Below are positions 54,962-63,316 of a stretch of 64,000 bases of DNA, one piece after another. The position numbers were made by a program, and so were the translations under genes. This DNA is from an uncultured Alphaproteobacteria bacterium. Lineage in GTDB: Bacteria; Pseudomonadota; Alphaproteobacteria; HIMB59; GCA-002718135. Below the pieces are notes generated by a model. The model ran no database searches. It was not told the DNA's origin and worked only from the letters and a program-made list of their open reading frames with translations. The stretch covers positions 295,982-359,981 of the forward strand of contig CACHSZ010000001.1 in NCBI GenBank assembly GCA_902582755.1, in the 5' to 3' direction. Within the stretch, counting starts at the first letter, position 1; every line of letters starts with the position of its first letter.

Positions 54962-55663
54962 ATGGTCAAAATTAAAATACATCTTGATAGAAAAAAATCT
55001 CTTGGAGAGCAAATCTATTTCAGTTTAAGGGAAAAAATAATTTCAACCGAGTTATACCCCCTTACTGAAATTTCTGAGGGTGAACTGTCAAAAATAATCA
55101 ACGTTAGCAGAACTCCAATTAGAGATGCGTTAAAAAAATTAGAAAATGAAGGATTAATTAATACCATTCCTCAGGTTAAATCCATAGTATCAAAAATTAA
55201 CACTAATCAAATTAGTGAAGCAAATAAAATAAGATCAGTTTTAGAGATAAATGTTGTTGAACAACTATCTTCTAATATTAATTCAACTCAAATAAAAAAA
55301 CTTAAGCAAATTAATTTAAATATTTTAGATAATCTTAAGAAAAAAAATTACAGAAAAGTATTTTATTTTGATAATATGTTTCATCAAACCTTAGCAGTAC
55401 AAGCAAAAATGCCTATTTCGTGGCAAATTATTTCCCAGATCAATACTCAAATTGACAGAGTAAGAAATATTTCATATTTACATGAGGACGATAATACATT
55501 TGGTCCTTTACAAGCGATAAAAGATCATCAAGAAATAGTCAAACATCTATCTTCTAAAAATATGCTAAAAGTAGTTCAATCAATGAAAAAACATATTTCT
55601 TCTTTAGAGCGATATACAGATTTTATAAAAAAAACTAAAAAGTATAAAGATATTATAAATTAG
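54962..55663 (+). CDS. GntR-family regulator, FadR/FCD subfamily
   Basis: The 233-residue protein has an N-terminal winged helix-turn-helix (about 10-75: L-G-E-Q-I-Y-F-S-L-R-E-K-I, S-R-T-P-I-R-D-A-L-K-K-L-E) and an all-helical FCD effector domain (about 85-220) with H-Q-T-L near 140 and D-H-Q-E-I-V near 190 as likely metal/ligand residues. FCD regulators often sense sugar acids or other carboxylates. A perfect palindrome before its own gene and an identical core before 56999 predict that it controls itself and the fucosidase/transport operon. The ATG is so near the palindrome that the mRNA is probably leaderless. Confidence 0.92.
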   Translation: MVKIKIHLDRKKSLGEQIYFSLREKIISTELYPLTEISEGELSKIINVSRTPIRDALKKLENEGLINTIPQVKSIVSKINTNQISEANKIRSVLEINVVEQLSSNINSTQIKKLKQINLNILDNLKKKNYRKVFYFDNMFHQTLAVQAKMPISWQIISQINTQIDRVRNISYLHEDDNTFGPLQAIKDHQEIVKHLSSKNMLKVVQSMKKHISSLERYTDFIKKTKKYKDIIN

Positions 55664-55668
55664 TATTA

Positions 55669-56625
55669 TTAATTATAATCGTTTTCAATTCTCGTAAGCC
55701 AGTATGCAGCATCAAAATTTTTGTCATTTGTAATATGACGCCATAATCTTATCCTGTTTAAAATATCTAATCTTCCACTATCTGCTTCAAACCACGGTTC
55801 AGTTTTTTGAAGAATTTCTTTAATACTATTTTTTTCGATACCTCTATTCCAATAAAGAGCTTCTTCATCGTGATTATTTTTATATGTTTTTTTAGTCCAT
55901 AGTTTAACCTGTTTTTGTGTTGGCATTAATCGAATTTTAAAACCATATCTTATTTTTTTAGAATTATTAATTCCTGCGCCATGCCATATATTGTGATGAA
56001 AAATAATAACGGTTCCTGCAGGACAAACTACATGTTTTTGACCTCTAATATTATGATATCTTGCTATAGCCATCTCATTCACCATTCTAAAATGAGATCC
56101 TGGAATATATCTCGTTCCTCCCATGTTTTTTTCAACTGCAGTTGGAAAATAAAATAATTGTATATCAAAAGTTTTTTCTCTTGGATCTATTACGCAGTCA
56201 TTATGATTACCTTGAGATATTTTTTGATTTGCATCATGATAATATTTAGAGGGAAAAGTTATATGTAGAAAATGATGGTCTAGCTTTGGTTTATCTCCCA
56301 CCAAACTTTTAATTGCTCCTGATAAAACTGGATTATTAATAACATCATTTAATGCAGAGTTTTTTTTATAAGCTTTCTTTAATGGCGTACCAGCTTTAAC
56401 CAATGGTATTTTACTAGTTTTCATAATTTCATTATAATGCTCTGCCAACCAAGCTTGATCAGTATTTTTTTTGTTCAAAGAAGTTGAAGTATGACCAATT
56501 TCACTTAAAAATTTTTTATTAATTTTATTATCAATAATATTGTCAAAAATTAAATATCCCTTAGAAACGAATTCTGCCATTTGATTATCCGTTAATAAAA
56601 AATTATTATTTTTTCTTTTTTTCAT
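55669..56625 (-). CDS. Phytanoyl-CoA dioxygenase (PhyH) family protein
   Basis: The 318-residue protein belongs to the Fe(II)/2-oxoglutarate PhyH family: H-N-D in G-N-H-N-D-C near residue 137 and the distal His in I-W-H-G-A-G near 217 form the iron triad, with R-Y-G-F-K-I-R providing the 2-oxoglutarate arginine. Such enzymes hydroxylate lipids, amino-acid derivatives or small metabolites. It overlaps the small gene upstream by four bases and is divergent, as a pair, from the fucosidase operon. Substrate unknown. Confidence 0.87.
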   Translation of the reverse strand: MKKRKNNNFLLTDNQMAEFVSKGYLIFDNIIDNKINKKFLSEIGHTSTSLNKKNTDQAWLAEHYNEIMKTSKIPLVKAGTPLKKAYKKNSALNDVINNPVLSGAIKSLVGDKPKLDHHFLHITFPSKYYHDANQKISQGNHNDCVIDPREKTFDIQLFYFPTAVEKNMGGTRYIPGSHFRMVNEMAIARYHNIRGQKHVVCPAGTVIIFHHNIWHGAGINNSKKIRYGFKIRLMPTQKQVKLWTKKTYKNNHDEEALYWNRGIEKNSIKEILQKTEPWFEADSGRLDILNRIRLWRHITNDKNFDAAYWLTRIENDYN

Positions 56626-56885
56626 TTTATTTTTTCAAAAAAAAATTCATATTTTAAATATCCTGTTCTATATTCATCGCCTTTTGCATGTTGTTCTAGT
56701 TGACTACTTTGAAATAATCTCCATCCATCATGTATTGCTTCAATACCTCTTTCATAAGGTGGACTATCATTGTCACCTGGCATTCCAATTTTTTTTTTAT
56801 TTCCATAATGTCTCGCCCACCCAATAACGTTAGATTCTAAGCTAGAATTAGATAAATATAGTATTAAAATATCCTGTTTTTTCAT
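56622..56885 (-). CDS. Small conserved-looking protein of unknown function
   Basis: I place the start at ATG 56885 (M-K-K-Q-D-I-L-I-L-Y); a longer frame to 56972 would run across the regulatory palindrome. The 87-residue protein has G-W-A-R-H-Y-G-N, a G-M-P-G-D-N-D-S-P-P-Y-E-R-G turn, D-G-W-R-L-F-Q and a Y-R-T-G-Y-L-K-Y-E-F-F-F-E-K end. It looks like a real folded domain, soluble, without cysteine or membrane segment. It overlaps the PhyH gene, so it may be its partner. I do not recognise a named family. Confidence 0.7.
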   Translation of the reverse strand: MKKQDILILYLSNSSLESNVIGWARHYGNKKKIGMPGDNDSPPYERGIEAIHDGWRLFQSSQLEQHAKGDEYRTGYLKYEFFFEKIK

Positions 56886-56943
56886 AATAATATTTAAAAT
56901 TACCTTAATATTCCAAAAAAATAAAGCAATAGTCTTTGATTTA

Positions 56944-56959
56944 ACTAGTATACTAGTAT
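56944..56959. promoter_or_regulatory. Predicted GntR operator of the fucosidase/transport operon
   Basis: ACTAGTATACTAGTAT, identical over 16 bases to 54934-54949 in the GntR promoter; its first 14 bases are a perfect palindrome. It lies between TTGATT (56936-56941) and the binding-protein gene at 56999, and also 59 bases before the divergent small gene at 56885. It would let the GntR protein control both directions. Confidence 0.75.
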
Positions 56960-56998
56960 ACATTTTTTTCATACTTTTATTACTAATGAGGAGGATAA

Positions 56999-58297
56999 AT
57001 GAAAAATATAATTAATATTTTCTTAACAATCTGCGTAGCAGTTTTTTTCTCTGCTCACGCTAATGCTAAGACTAAGGTATCTTTATGGAGTGAATCAGCA
57101 GCGGAACCTGCATTCTCTGCTTTAAATCAAATTGTTGCTGATTTTAATGCAAGTCAAGATGAAATTGAAGTAGAACACACTGCATACGAAAATACACCTT
57201 ATGAAACAACATTGAAAACAGCTTTTTCTGGAGGAACACCTGCGGATATCGTTACAATCAATGGTGGTTCTAATATGTATCAATATGCTGAAGTTGGTGG
57301 ATTGGTTGATATTACCGATTTTGTAAATTCAATTTCGGATAGAATAGCTCCAGGTGTTGAATCTGTTTATACATTTGATGGAAAACTTTGGGGAGTACCG
57401 CAAGGTTTACATATTGGAAACTTGATTTGGTACAGAAAAGATATGTTTGAAGAAATGGGTATTGATCCTAAAGAAATGGAAACTTGGAGTGGCTTCACTG
57501 GTGTTGCTCAAAAGTTTTTAGATGCAGGAATTACACCTATTGCTTTTGGTAACTCTGAAGGTTGGCCAGGTAATCATTATAATAATCACCTACTAAGAAG
57601 AATGTTAAGTACTGAAGATTATATAAATATTGGCTTAAGAACCTATAACCCTACTTTAGAAGCAGGAACGAAATTTAACGATCCAGCAGCTGTTAAAGCT
57701 TGGGAACTTTATAGAAGTTTATTAGATAAAGGATATTTTACTTCAGGTTATTTAGCAGATGACTTTCCAACTGCTGCAGGCTTGCTATTTACTGGTAAAG
57801 CTCCAATTTTCTCTAATGGATCTTGGGTAGCAGGAATGATAAAAGATCAAGCTCCAGATGCTCCAATAGGAGTTATGGCTTTTCCTGCTGTAGAAGGTGC
57901 GCCTGGAACTAATACTGAGCTTGTTATTAACAGTGTTGTGCTTACAATAACTAGAGGTGCAGTTGCAAACGGTACAGTTGATGCAGCTAAAGAATTCCTT
58001 AATTATTATACAAGCGCAGCAGCAGTTAAAGTTTGGTCTGAAGCGACTCAATCTTTAGCTCCATACACGCATGATACTTCATCTTGGGCTTATGATCCAA
58101 TCATTCAAGATATTAGTGGAATTATTGCTACATCTACTAGCTCAGCTCCATTCCTTGACATGTTAGAAGATTATGCATGTAATGTTCCGCATACTTGGGA
58201 TGCAAGTCAGGGTATATTGACAGGAGATCTTACACCTCAACAAGCTGGTGATGATCATGAGCAATGTGTACTAGACTTGATAGAAACTAAGTACTAA
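56999..58297 (+). CDS. Sugar ABC transporter, periplasmic substrate-binding protein (family 1)
   Basis: The 432-residue protein has a signal peptide (cleavage after A-N-A near residue 23) and a family-1 fold: K-V-S-L-W-S-E-S near the mature start, G-G-T-P-A-D-I-V near 77, F-G-N-S-E-G-W-P near 182 and F-S-N-G-S-W near 263. GAGGAGG four bases before the ATG gives the strongest ribosome-binding site in the window. The operon has two permeases and a cytoplasmic fucosidase, so a fucosylated oligosaccharide is the likely ligand. A hairpin follows the stop. Confidence 0.92.
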   Translation: MKNIINIFLTICVAVFFSAHANAKTKVSLWSESAAEPAFSALNQIVADFNASQDEIEVEHTAYENTPYETTLKTAFSGGTPADIVTINGGSNMYQYAEVGGLVDITDFVNSISDRIAPGVESVYTFDGKLWGVPQGLHIGNLIWYRKDMFEEMGIDPKEMETWSGFTGVAQKFLDAGITPIAFGNSEGWPGNHYNNHLLRRMLSTEDYINIGLRTYNPTLEAGTKFNDPAAVKAWELYRSLLDKGYFTSGYLADDFPTAAGLLFTGKAPIFSNGSWVAGMIKDQAPDAPIGVMAFPAVEGAPGTNTELVINSVVLTITRGAVANGTVDAAKEFLNYYTSAAAVKVWSEATQSLAPYTHDTSSWAYDPIIQDISGIIATSTSSAPFLDMLEDYACNVPHTWDASQGILTGDLTPQQAGDDHEQCVLDLIETKY

Positions 58298-58314
58298 AAA
58301 AAATAAAATATTAA

Positions 58315-58339
58315 TGAAAGGACGCTTTGCGTCCTTTCA
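58315..58339 (+). other. Stable hairpin without T-tract between binding-protein and permease genes
   Basis: TGAAAGGACGC (58315-58325), loop TTT, GCGTCCTTTCA (58329-58339), an 11-base perfect stem. It is followed by AAATTAAAT rather than T, so it is not a classical terminator. It more likely protects the 3' end of the binding-protein mRNA after processing, the same role inferred for the T-tract hairpins in the other transporter operons. Confidence 0.8.
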
Positions 58340-58348
58340 AAATTAAAT

Positions 58349-59233
58349 ATGAAAAATAAAAGAACAAATAGATATGCTCATTTAATATTTATTGGACCAG
58401 CATTTTTTTTCTATACATTGTTTTGGATTATTCCAACTCTGGTAGCTATATGGATTAGCTTTACTCGTTGGAATGGTATTTCGTGGGCTCATATAAAGTG
58501 GGCTGGTTTAGCAAATTATTTTAAATTATTTAATGACAGATTTTTTTCTACAGCTCTTCAAAATAATCTACTCTTTGTATTTTGTGCTGTAAGTATTATT
58601 TTTTTTACAGCTTTAGCTATTGCCTTAATTTTAAATTTAAAACCTTTTGGCTGGAGAATGTTTCAGACTACCTTCTTTGTGCCTATTGTAATTTCAAGTG
58701 TAGTTATAGGACTTCTATTTAAATTATTTTTAAGCCCAACAACTGGAATTATTAACGAATTTGCTGATTTTTTTAATTTAGAGAGCTTTAAAAATGTACA
58801 ATGGTTAGGAAGTAAAGAAACAGCAACGTATTCAGTGATGACTGTTTATATCTGGAGAGATTTAGGATTTTCAATTTTATTATTTGGAGCAGGCTTACAA
58901 GCAGTGCCCAAAGATTTAATTGAGGCAGCTAAAATTGATGGCGCATCCGTTTTTGCCACTATTCGTTTTGTAACTATTCCATTAATTAGAAATATTTCAT
59001 TAGTAGTAATTATACTTGCTGTAACAAATGCATTTTTATTATTTGATTTGGTATATGCAATGACCTTAGGCGGTCCGTATCATGCTTCAGAAGTTTTAGC
59101 TACGTACATGTATTATCATGGATTTTCAAGAGGTCAGATCAGTTATGGTACTGCTATAGCTGTTCTTTTGTTTTTCATAGTAATTATTGTAACTGCAATT
59201 CAATTAATCATTGCAAGACTGATTGAAAAATGA
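58349..59233 (+). CDS. Sugar ABC transporter permease (MalF-type)
   Basis: The 294-residue protein has six membrane segments, starting [13 protein letters not shown], with the EAA loop [10 protein letters not shown] near residue 191. It carries no long periplasmic insertion, unlike the MalF-type protein at 4915. It pairs with the 59230 product (four-base ATGA overlap). It starts ten bases after the hairpin, without a Shine-Dalgarno site. Confidence 0.92.
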   Translation: MKNKRTNRYAHLIFIGPAFFFYTLFWIIPTLVAIWISFTRWNGISWAHIKWAGLANYFKLFNDRFFSTALQNNLLFVFCAVSIIFFTALAIALILNLKPFGWRMFQTTFFVPIVISSVVIGLLFKLFLSPTTGIINEFADFFNLESFKNVQWLGSKETATYSVMTVYIWRDLGFSILLFGAGLQAVPKDLIEAAKIDGASVFATIRFVTIPLIRNISLVVIILAVTNAFLLFDLVYAMTLGGPYHASEVLATYMYYHGFSRGQISYGTAIAVLLFFIVIIVTAIQLIIARLIEK

Positions 59234-60063
59234 GTATTAATGAAATTCCAATTTGGGCGAGAGTATTGTGTTATGCATTACTTTTAACATTTGCAATAAC
59301 TATAGTATTCCCATTTATGTGGATGGTGTTTACCTCTTTCAAGTCAATGGAAGATTACACAAACAATCCTTTTGGCGTACCAACTAAATTTGTTTTTCAA
59401 AATATTATTGAAGCATGGACAACAGGAAATTTTTTAAAACTCTATATTAATTCTATTGGCATAACTTCAGTATCAGTTTTAGGAATTGTAACTTTTTGTG
59501 GAGCTGCTGGATACGGATTAGCACATTTTGAATTTCGAGGAAGAATGTTAATTTTCTTTTATTTCCTTCTAGGAATGATGATACCGCCACAAGTAATATT
59601 AATTCCTGCATTTAAAATAATGAATACAATTGGTTTGGTTAATACATATTTTGCGGTAATATTTACTTACTTAGCCTGGGTTCCTTTTGCTATATTTTTT
59701 TTCAGAGCTTATTTTCTTGGAATACCAAAAGATTTAATTGAAGCTGCAAAAATTGATGGGGCATCTGACTTAGTAATATTTTTTCAAATCATGATGCCAT
59801 TAGCTAAACCTGCTGTTGTTACAGTTGCAATAATTTACTTTGTTTGGATATTTAATGATTTTATGTGGCCTTTAATTTATTTAAATGATCACGATCTCAG
59901 AACAGTAACTCTTGGAATGATGTCCTTCCAAGGAAAATATAGTGGTGCTACAACTTTAAAAACTGCAGCTTTAATGTTAGCCACAATGCCACCAATGATA
60001 GTATTCCTAATATTTAGAAATCAAATTCAAAGTGGGCTTGTTGATGGTGCTTTAAAAAGATAG
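59230..60063 (+). CDS. Sugar ABC transporter permease (MalG-type)
   Basis: The 277-residue protein has the usual MalG length, six membrane segments, the stretch [12 protein letters not shown] near residue 28, and the EAA loop [10 protein letters not shown] near 172. It is the second permease for the 56999 binding protein. No ATPase gene follows; the MalK-type ATPase at 33646 could supply energy. Its stop lies in TAGGAG, which doubles as the ribosome-binding site of the fucosidase gene. Confidence 0.92.
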   Translation: MSINEIPIWARVLCYALLLTFAITIVFPFMWMVFTSFKSMEDYTNNPFGVPTKFVFQNIIEAWTTGNFLKLYINSIGITSVSVLGIVTFCGAAGYGLAHFEFRGRMLIFFYFLLGMMIPPQVILIPAFKIMNTIGLVNTYFAVIFTYLAWVPFAIFFFRAYFLGIPKDLIEAAKIDGASDLVIFFQIMMPLAKPAVVTVAIIYFVWIFNDFMWPLIYLNDHDLRTVTLGMMSFQGKYSGATTLKTAALMLATMPPMIVFLIFRNQIQSGLVDGALKR

Positions 60064-60072
60064 GAGAATAAT

Positions 60073-61536
60073 ATGAGTATAGGAATGCAATATCAATCTA
60101 CATGGGAGTCTATAAAACAACATACAACTCCTAGCTGGTTTAAAAAAGCTAAATATGGAATTTATGCCCATTGGGGACCTTACTCAGTTCCTGCGGCTGG
60201 ACCAAATGTTACATGGTATCCGTATTGGATGTATAGAGAACCGAGTCCACAATTTGATCATCATGTTAAACATTTTGGTCATCCTTCAAAATTTGGATAC
60301 AAAGATTTCATTCCAATGTTTACTGCAGAAAAGTTTGATGCAGAAGAATGGGCAGATTTATATTCCCGCTCAGGTGCAAAATTTGCCGGTCCTGTAGCAG
60401 AACATCATGATGGATTTCCAATGTGGGACTGCTCCGACACTGAATGGTGCGCTTCTAAAATGGGACCAAAAAGAGATGTTGTTGGAGAATTAGAAAAAGC
60501 AATTAGAGATAAAGGTATGAAATATATGGTTGCAATGCACCATGCTGAAAATTGGTATTTTTTTCCTCATTGGAATAAAGACTTTGATACTTCAAAAAAA
60601 GAATTTGAAGGCTTATATGGAGAACTTCACAATTTAGATAATAGTGATAACCAAGCAATATACCCAGATCATTGGGGTAGAAAGACAGAATATCAAGATA
60701 AACCTAGTAAAGCTTTTCATGATCGTTGGTTAAATAGACTAAAAGAAGTAGTAGATAATTACCGACCAGATTATGTTTGGTTTGATTTTGGTATTAGATA
60801 TATTCATGAAAAATATAAAAAAGATTTTCTCTCATACTACTATAACAAAGAGAAAGAATGGGGTAGTGAGGTTGTTGTATCTTATAAATGGCATGATTTA
60901 CCTCCTGGCTCTGGGTTATTGGATCTTGAATTGGGAAGAGAGTCAGAATTAACTCATTATCACTGGATAACTGATACTACAGTTCACGATGGAAGTGCAT
61001 GGGCATATATGAAAGATTCAAAGTACAAATCAACAACTGATTTAGTTCATTACTTAATAGATAATGTAAGTAAAAATGGGTACATGCTCTTAAATATAGG
61101 ACCAAAACCTGATGGAACAATTCCAGATGAAGACAAAAGCCTTTTAGAAGGTATCGGTAAGTGGCTTGAAGTAAGTGGAGAAGCAATTTTTGACACTGAG
61201 ACTTGGGATAAATATGGAGAAGGGCCAACAGAAATGACCGAAGCTGGTCCATTTTCTGATAATCGTGCAAAACTTAAGTATACAGCTCAAGATTTTCGTT
61301 TTACAACCAAAGGAAATTCACTTTATGCGACTGCACTAGGTTGGCCAGGTAAAGATTTTACAATAGAAAGTATGGATAAACTCTTTGATAATGAAGTTGA
61401 GTCAGTTGAACTTCTTGGTAGTAATGAAAAAGTTGAATGGAAACAAACAAAAGATGGTCTTCATATTACTAGACCAGATAACAAACCATGTGATCATGCA
61501 GTTAGTTTCAAAATTAATAGAAAGGAAAATCTTTAA
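60073..61536 (+). CDS. Alpha-L-fucosidase (glycoside hydrolase family 29)
   Basis: The 487-residue protein matches GH29: Y-A-H33-W-G-P-Y-S-V-P near the start, E-H-H-D-G-F at 110-115, and Y-V-W-F-D238-F-G with the predicted nucleophile Asp238. N-G-Y-M-L-L-N-I-G-P-K-P-D-G-T near 345 closes the catalytic barrel; a small C-terminal beta domain follows. It hydrolyses terminal alpha-L-fucose. No signal peptide, so it works in the cytoplasm on imported oligosaccharides. TAGGAG six bases upstream sets the start. The acid/base residue could not be assigned by eye. Confidence 0.93.
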   Translation: MSIGMQYQSTWESIKQHTTPSWFKKAKYGIYAHWGPYSVPAAGPNVTWYPYWMYREPSPQFDHHVKHFGHPSKFGYKDFIPMFTAEKFDAEEWADLYSRSGAKFAGPVAEHHDGFPMWDCSDTEWCASKMGPKRDVVGELEKAIRDKGMKYMVAMHHAENWYFFPHWNKDFDTSKKEFEGLYGELHNLDNSDNQAIYPDHWGRKTEYQDKPSKAFHDRWLNRLKEVVDNYRPDYVWFDFGIRYIHEKYKKDFLSYYYNKEKEWGSEVVVSYKWHDLPPGSGLLDLELGRESELTHYHWITDTTVHDGSAWAYMKDSKYKSTTDLVHYLIDNVSKNGYMLLNIGPKPDGTIPDEDKSLLEGIGKWLEVSGEAIFDTETWDKYGEGPTEMTEAGPFSDNRAKLKYTAQDFRFTTKGNSLYATALGWPGKDFTIESMDKLFDNEVESVELLGSNEKVEWKQTKDGLHITRPDNKPCDHAVSFKINRKENL

Positions 61537-61860
61537 ATGATACGATTAGGTATGACTCTTGGAGTTAGAGAAGATAAAATTGATGAATACAAAAAATTGC
61601 ATGCAAATGTATGGCCTGAGATTTTAGATAATTTGACAGAACTTAATTTTAAAAACTTTTCTATCTATTTACATAAAAACACACTATTTGGATATATGGA
61701 ATATCATGGGGACGATCTTGAAAGAGATAATAAATTAATGGCTGCAAATCCTAAGGTTCAAGAATGGTGGAGCTTATGTGGACCATGTCAAGTTCCAGAC
61801 CCAAATAGAAAAAAAGGTGAATGGTGGTCAATAATGGAAGAGGTTTTTCACCACGATTAA
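61537..61860 (+). CDS. L-rhamnose/L-fucose mutarotase (RhaM-type)
   Basis: The 107-residue protein is the size of RhaM: R-L-G-M-T-L-G-V near the start, Y-K-K-L-H-A-N-V-W-P-E-I at 18-29 with the conserved His, I-Y-L-H near 45 and V-Q-E-W-W near 75. The family interconverts anomers of L-rhamnose and also occurs in fucose operons. It starts on the base after the fucosidase stop, so L-fucose released by that enzyme is the natural substrate, passing on to the C1 dehydrogenase. Confidence 0.9.
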   Translation: MIRLGMTLGVREDKIDEYKKLHANVWPEILDNLTELNFKNFSIYLHKNTLFGYMEYHGDDLERDNKLMAANPKVQEWWSLCGPCQVPDPNRKKGEWWSIMEEVFHHD

Positions 61861-61869
61861 TATTAAAAT

Positions 61870-62766
61870 ATGAAAATAAATGTATGCTCAATCGGTGAAG
61901 CTATGATTGAGATTTCAAATATAAAAAATAGCTTGTACAATCAATCTTTTGCTGGAGACACTCTCAATTTTTGTAACTATCTTGATAAGAAAAAAATAAA
62001 CGCTTTTTTTTTAAGTGCCATTGGAAAATCTGAAATCAATCAATCACTTTTAGATTTTATCAGATCTAAAAATATTTCAACAAAATATATAAAACAAATC
62101 AATCAATTTGAAGTAGGATTATATTTAATAAAAAATAAAGACAATGGTGAAAAGCAATTTTTTTATTGGAGAGATGAAAGTGCAGCAAAACAATACTTCA
62201 ATAATATTGATTTCTTAAATTTATATAAAGAGCTTAAAAATTTTGATTATATTTATTTTTCTGGCATAACTCTTTCAATAATACATATATCAAAACTAAA
62301 TAATTTTATTAAATTATTAAAACTATTAAAAAGCAAAAAAATAAAAATTGTTTTTGATTTTAATATTCGTCCAAGTCGATGGAATAAAAAAAATCTAAAT
62401 ATATTTTTTGACTCAGTGCTAAAATTTGTAGATATATGTTTTTTATCTGGTGAAGATATGAATTATTGGAAAAACAAAAATAATATTAAGTCTTATGAGC
62501 AAATAGTTAGGAAATATAAGATTAAACACAGTATTTTCAGAAAAAACGCAAAATTTACATACGTATTTCTCAATAAAGCTAGGTATGTTTTTAGGAATAA
62601 ATTACTTAAAAAGGTAGTTGATACTTCAGGTGCTGGCGATGGATTTAATGCTGCTTATTTATCTAATTTTATTGTAAATAATGATCCACTTTTAGCATTA
62701 AAAGCTGGCAGCAGTTTAGGTTCTAAAATAGTAATGAAAAAAGGCGCTATTGTAGATGTTAAATAA
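61870..62766 (+). CDS. kdgK: 2-keto-3-deoxygluconate kinase (PfkB family)
   Basis: The 298-residue protein has the KDG kinase wording: S-I-G-E-A-M-I-E-I at 7-15, Y-N-Q-S-F-A-G-D-T-L-N-F at 23-34, F-Y-W-R-D-E-S-A-A near 97 and the catalytic D-T-S-G-A-G-D-G-F near 250. It phosphorylates 2-keto-3-deoxygluconate, the product of UxuA (43159), to KDPG. The aldolase for KDPG overlaps its 3' end by 11 bases. A 2-keto-3-deoxy-L-fuconate kinase role is a less usual alternative because of the fucose genes upstream. Confidence 0.9.
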   Translation: MKINVCSIGEAMIEISNIKNSLYNQSFAGDTLNFCNYLDKKKINAFFLSAIGKSEINQSLLDFIRSKNISTKYIKQINQFEVGLYLIKNKDNGEKQFFYWRDESAAKQYFNNIDFLNLYKELKNFDYIYFSGITLSIIHISKLNNFIKLLKLLKSKKIKIVFDFNIRPSRWNKKNLNIFFDSVLKFVDICFLSGEDMNYWKNKNNIKSYEQIVRKYKIKHSIFRKNAKFTYVFLNKARYVFRNKLLKKVVDTSGAGDGFNAAYLSNFIVNNDPLLALKAGSSLGSKIVMKKGAIVDVK

Positions 62767-63316
62767 TCAATTAAAATCTGATCTCAATAAACAACAAATA
62801 TTGCCAATTTTAAATACAACCAATCTTGAAAGTGATATTGCAAGATTAAAAAAATATTTAAATCAAAATAAATCAATCAAATATATAGAGATAACATTAA
62901 GAGAAAAAGAATCTTTTTCTATTGCTGTAGAATTAAATAAATATTTTTCAGATTATAAATTTGGACTTGGATCTATTTTAACCAAAGAAGACTTAATTAG
63001 AGGTCAAGATCATAATTTTAATTTTTATGTTTCCCCTGGTATTATTGAAGAAATATTAGAAATGAAAAATCCATCCTACATTCCAGGAGCTGAGACGGTT
63101 AGTGAATTCATACATCTTAGTAAGAAAGGTTATGAAATAATTAAATTTTTTCCAGCTAATTTAAATGGAGAGGATAAAAAATTACAATCTATTAAAAATA
63201 TTTTAAGGAATATAAAATTCATACCAACAGGTGGAGTCAATAAAGATAATATTAATAAATATCTAGATTTAAAAAATGTTTTATGTGTTGGAACTTCAAA
63301 TTTTGAAGAATTTTAA
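62756..63316 (+). CDS. eda: 2-dehydro-3-deoxy-phosphogluconate aldolase
   Basis: The 186-residue protein is a class-I KDPG aldolase, slightly shorter than E. coli Eda (213). E45 and R49 in I-E-I-T-L-R, V-S-P-G near 92, and Lys130 in I-K-F-F-P-A-N-L-N-G (Schiff-base lysine) align with the E. coli active site; P-T-G-G-V near 162 binds phosphate. It cleaves KDPG to pyruvate and glyceraldehyde-3-phosphate. It overlaps the KDG kinase gene, so the two steps are translationally coupled. The 3' end overlaps the convergent agmatinase-family gene by four bases. Confidence 0.92.
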   Translation: MLNNQLKSDLNKQQILPILNTTNLESDIARLKKYLNQNKSIKYIEITLREKESFSIAVELNKYFSDYKFGLGSILTKEDLIRGQDHNFNFYVSPGIIEEILEMKNPSYIPGAETVSEFIHLSKKGYEIIKFFPANLNGEDKKLQSIKNILRNIKFIPTGGVNKDNINKYLDLKNVLCVGTSNFEEF

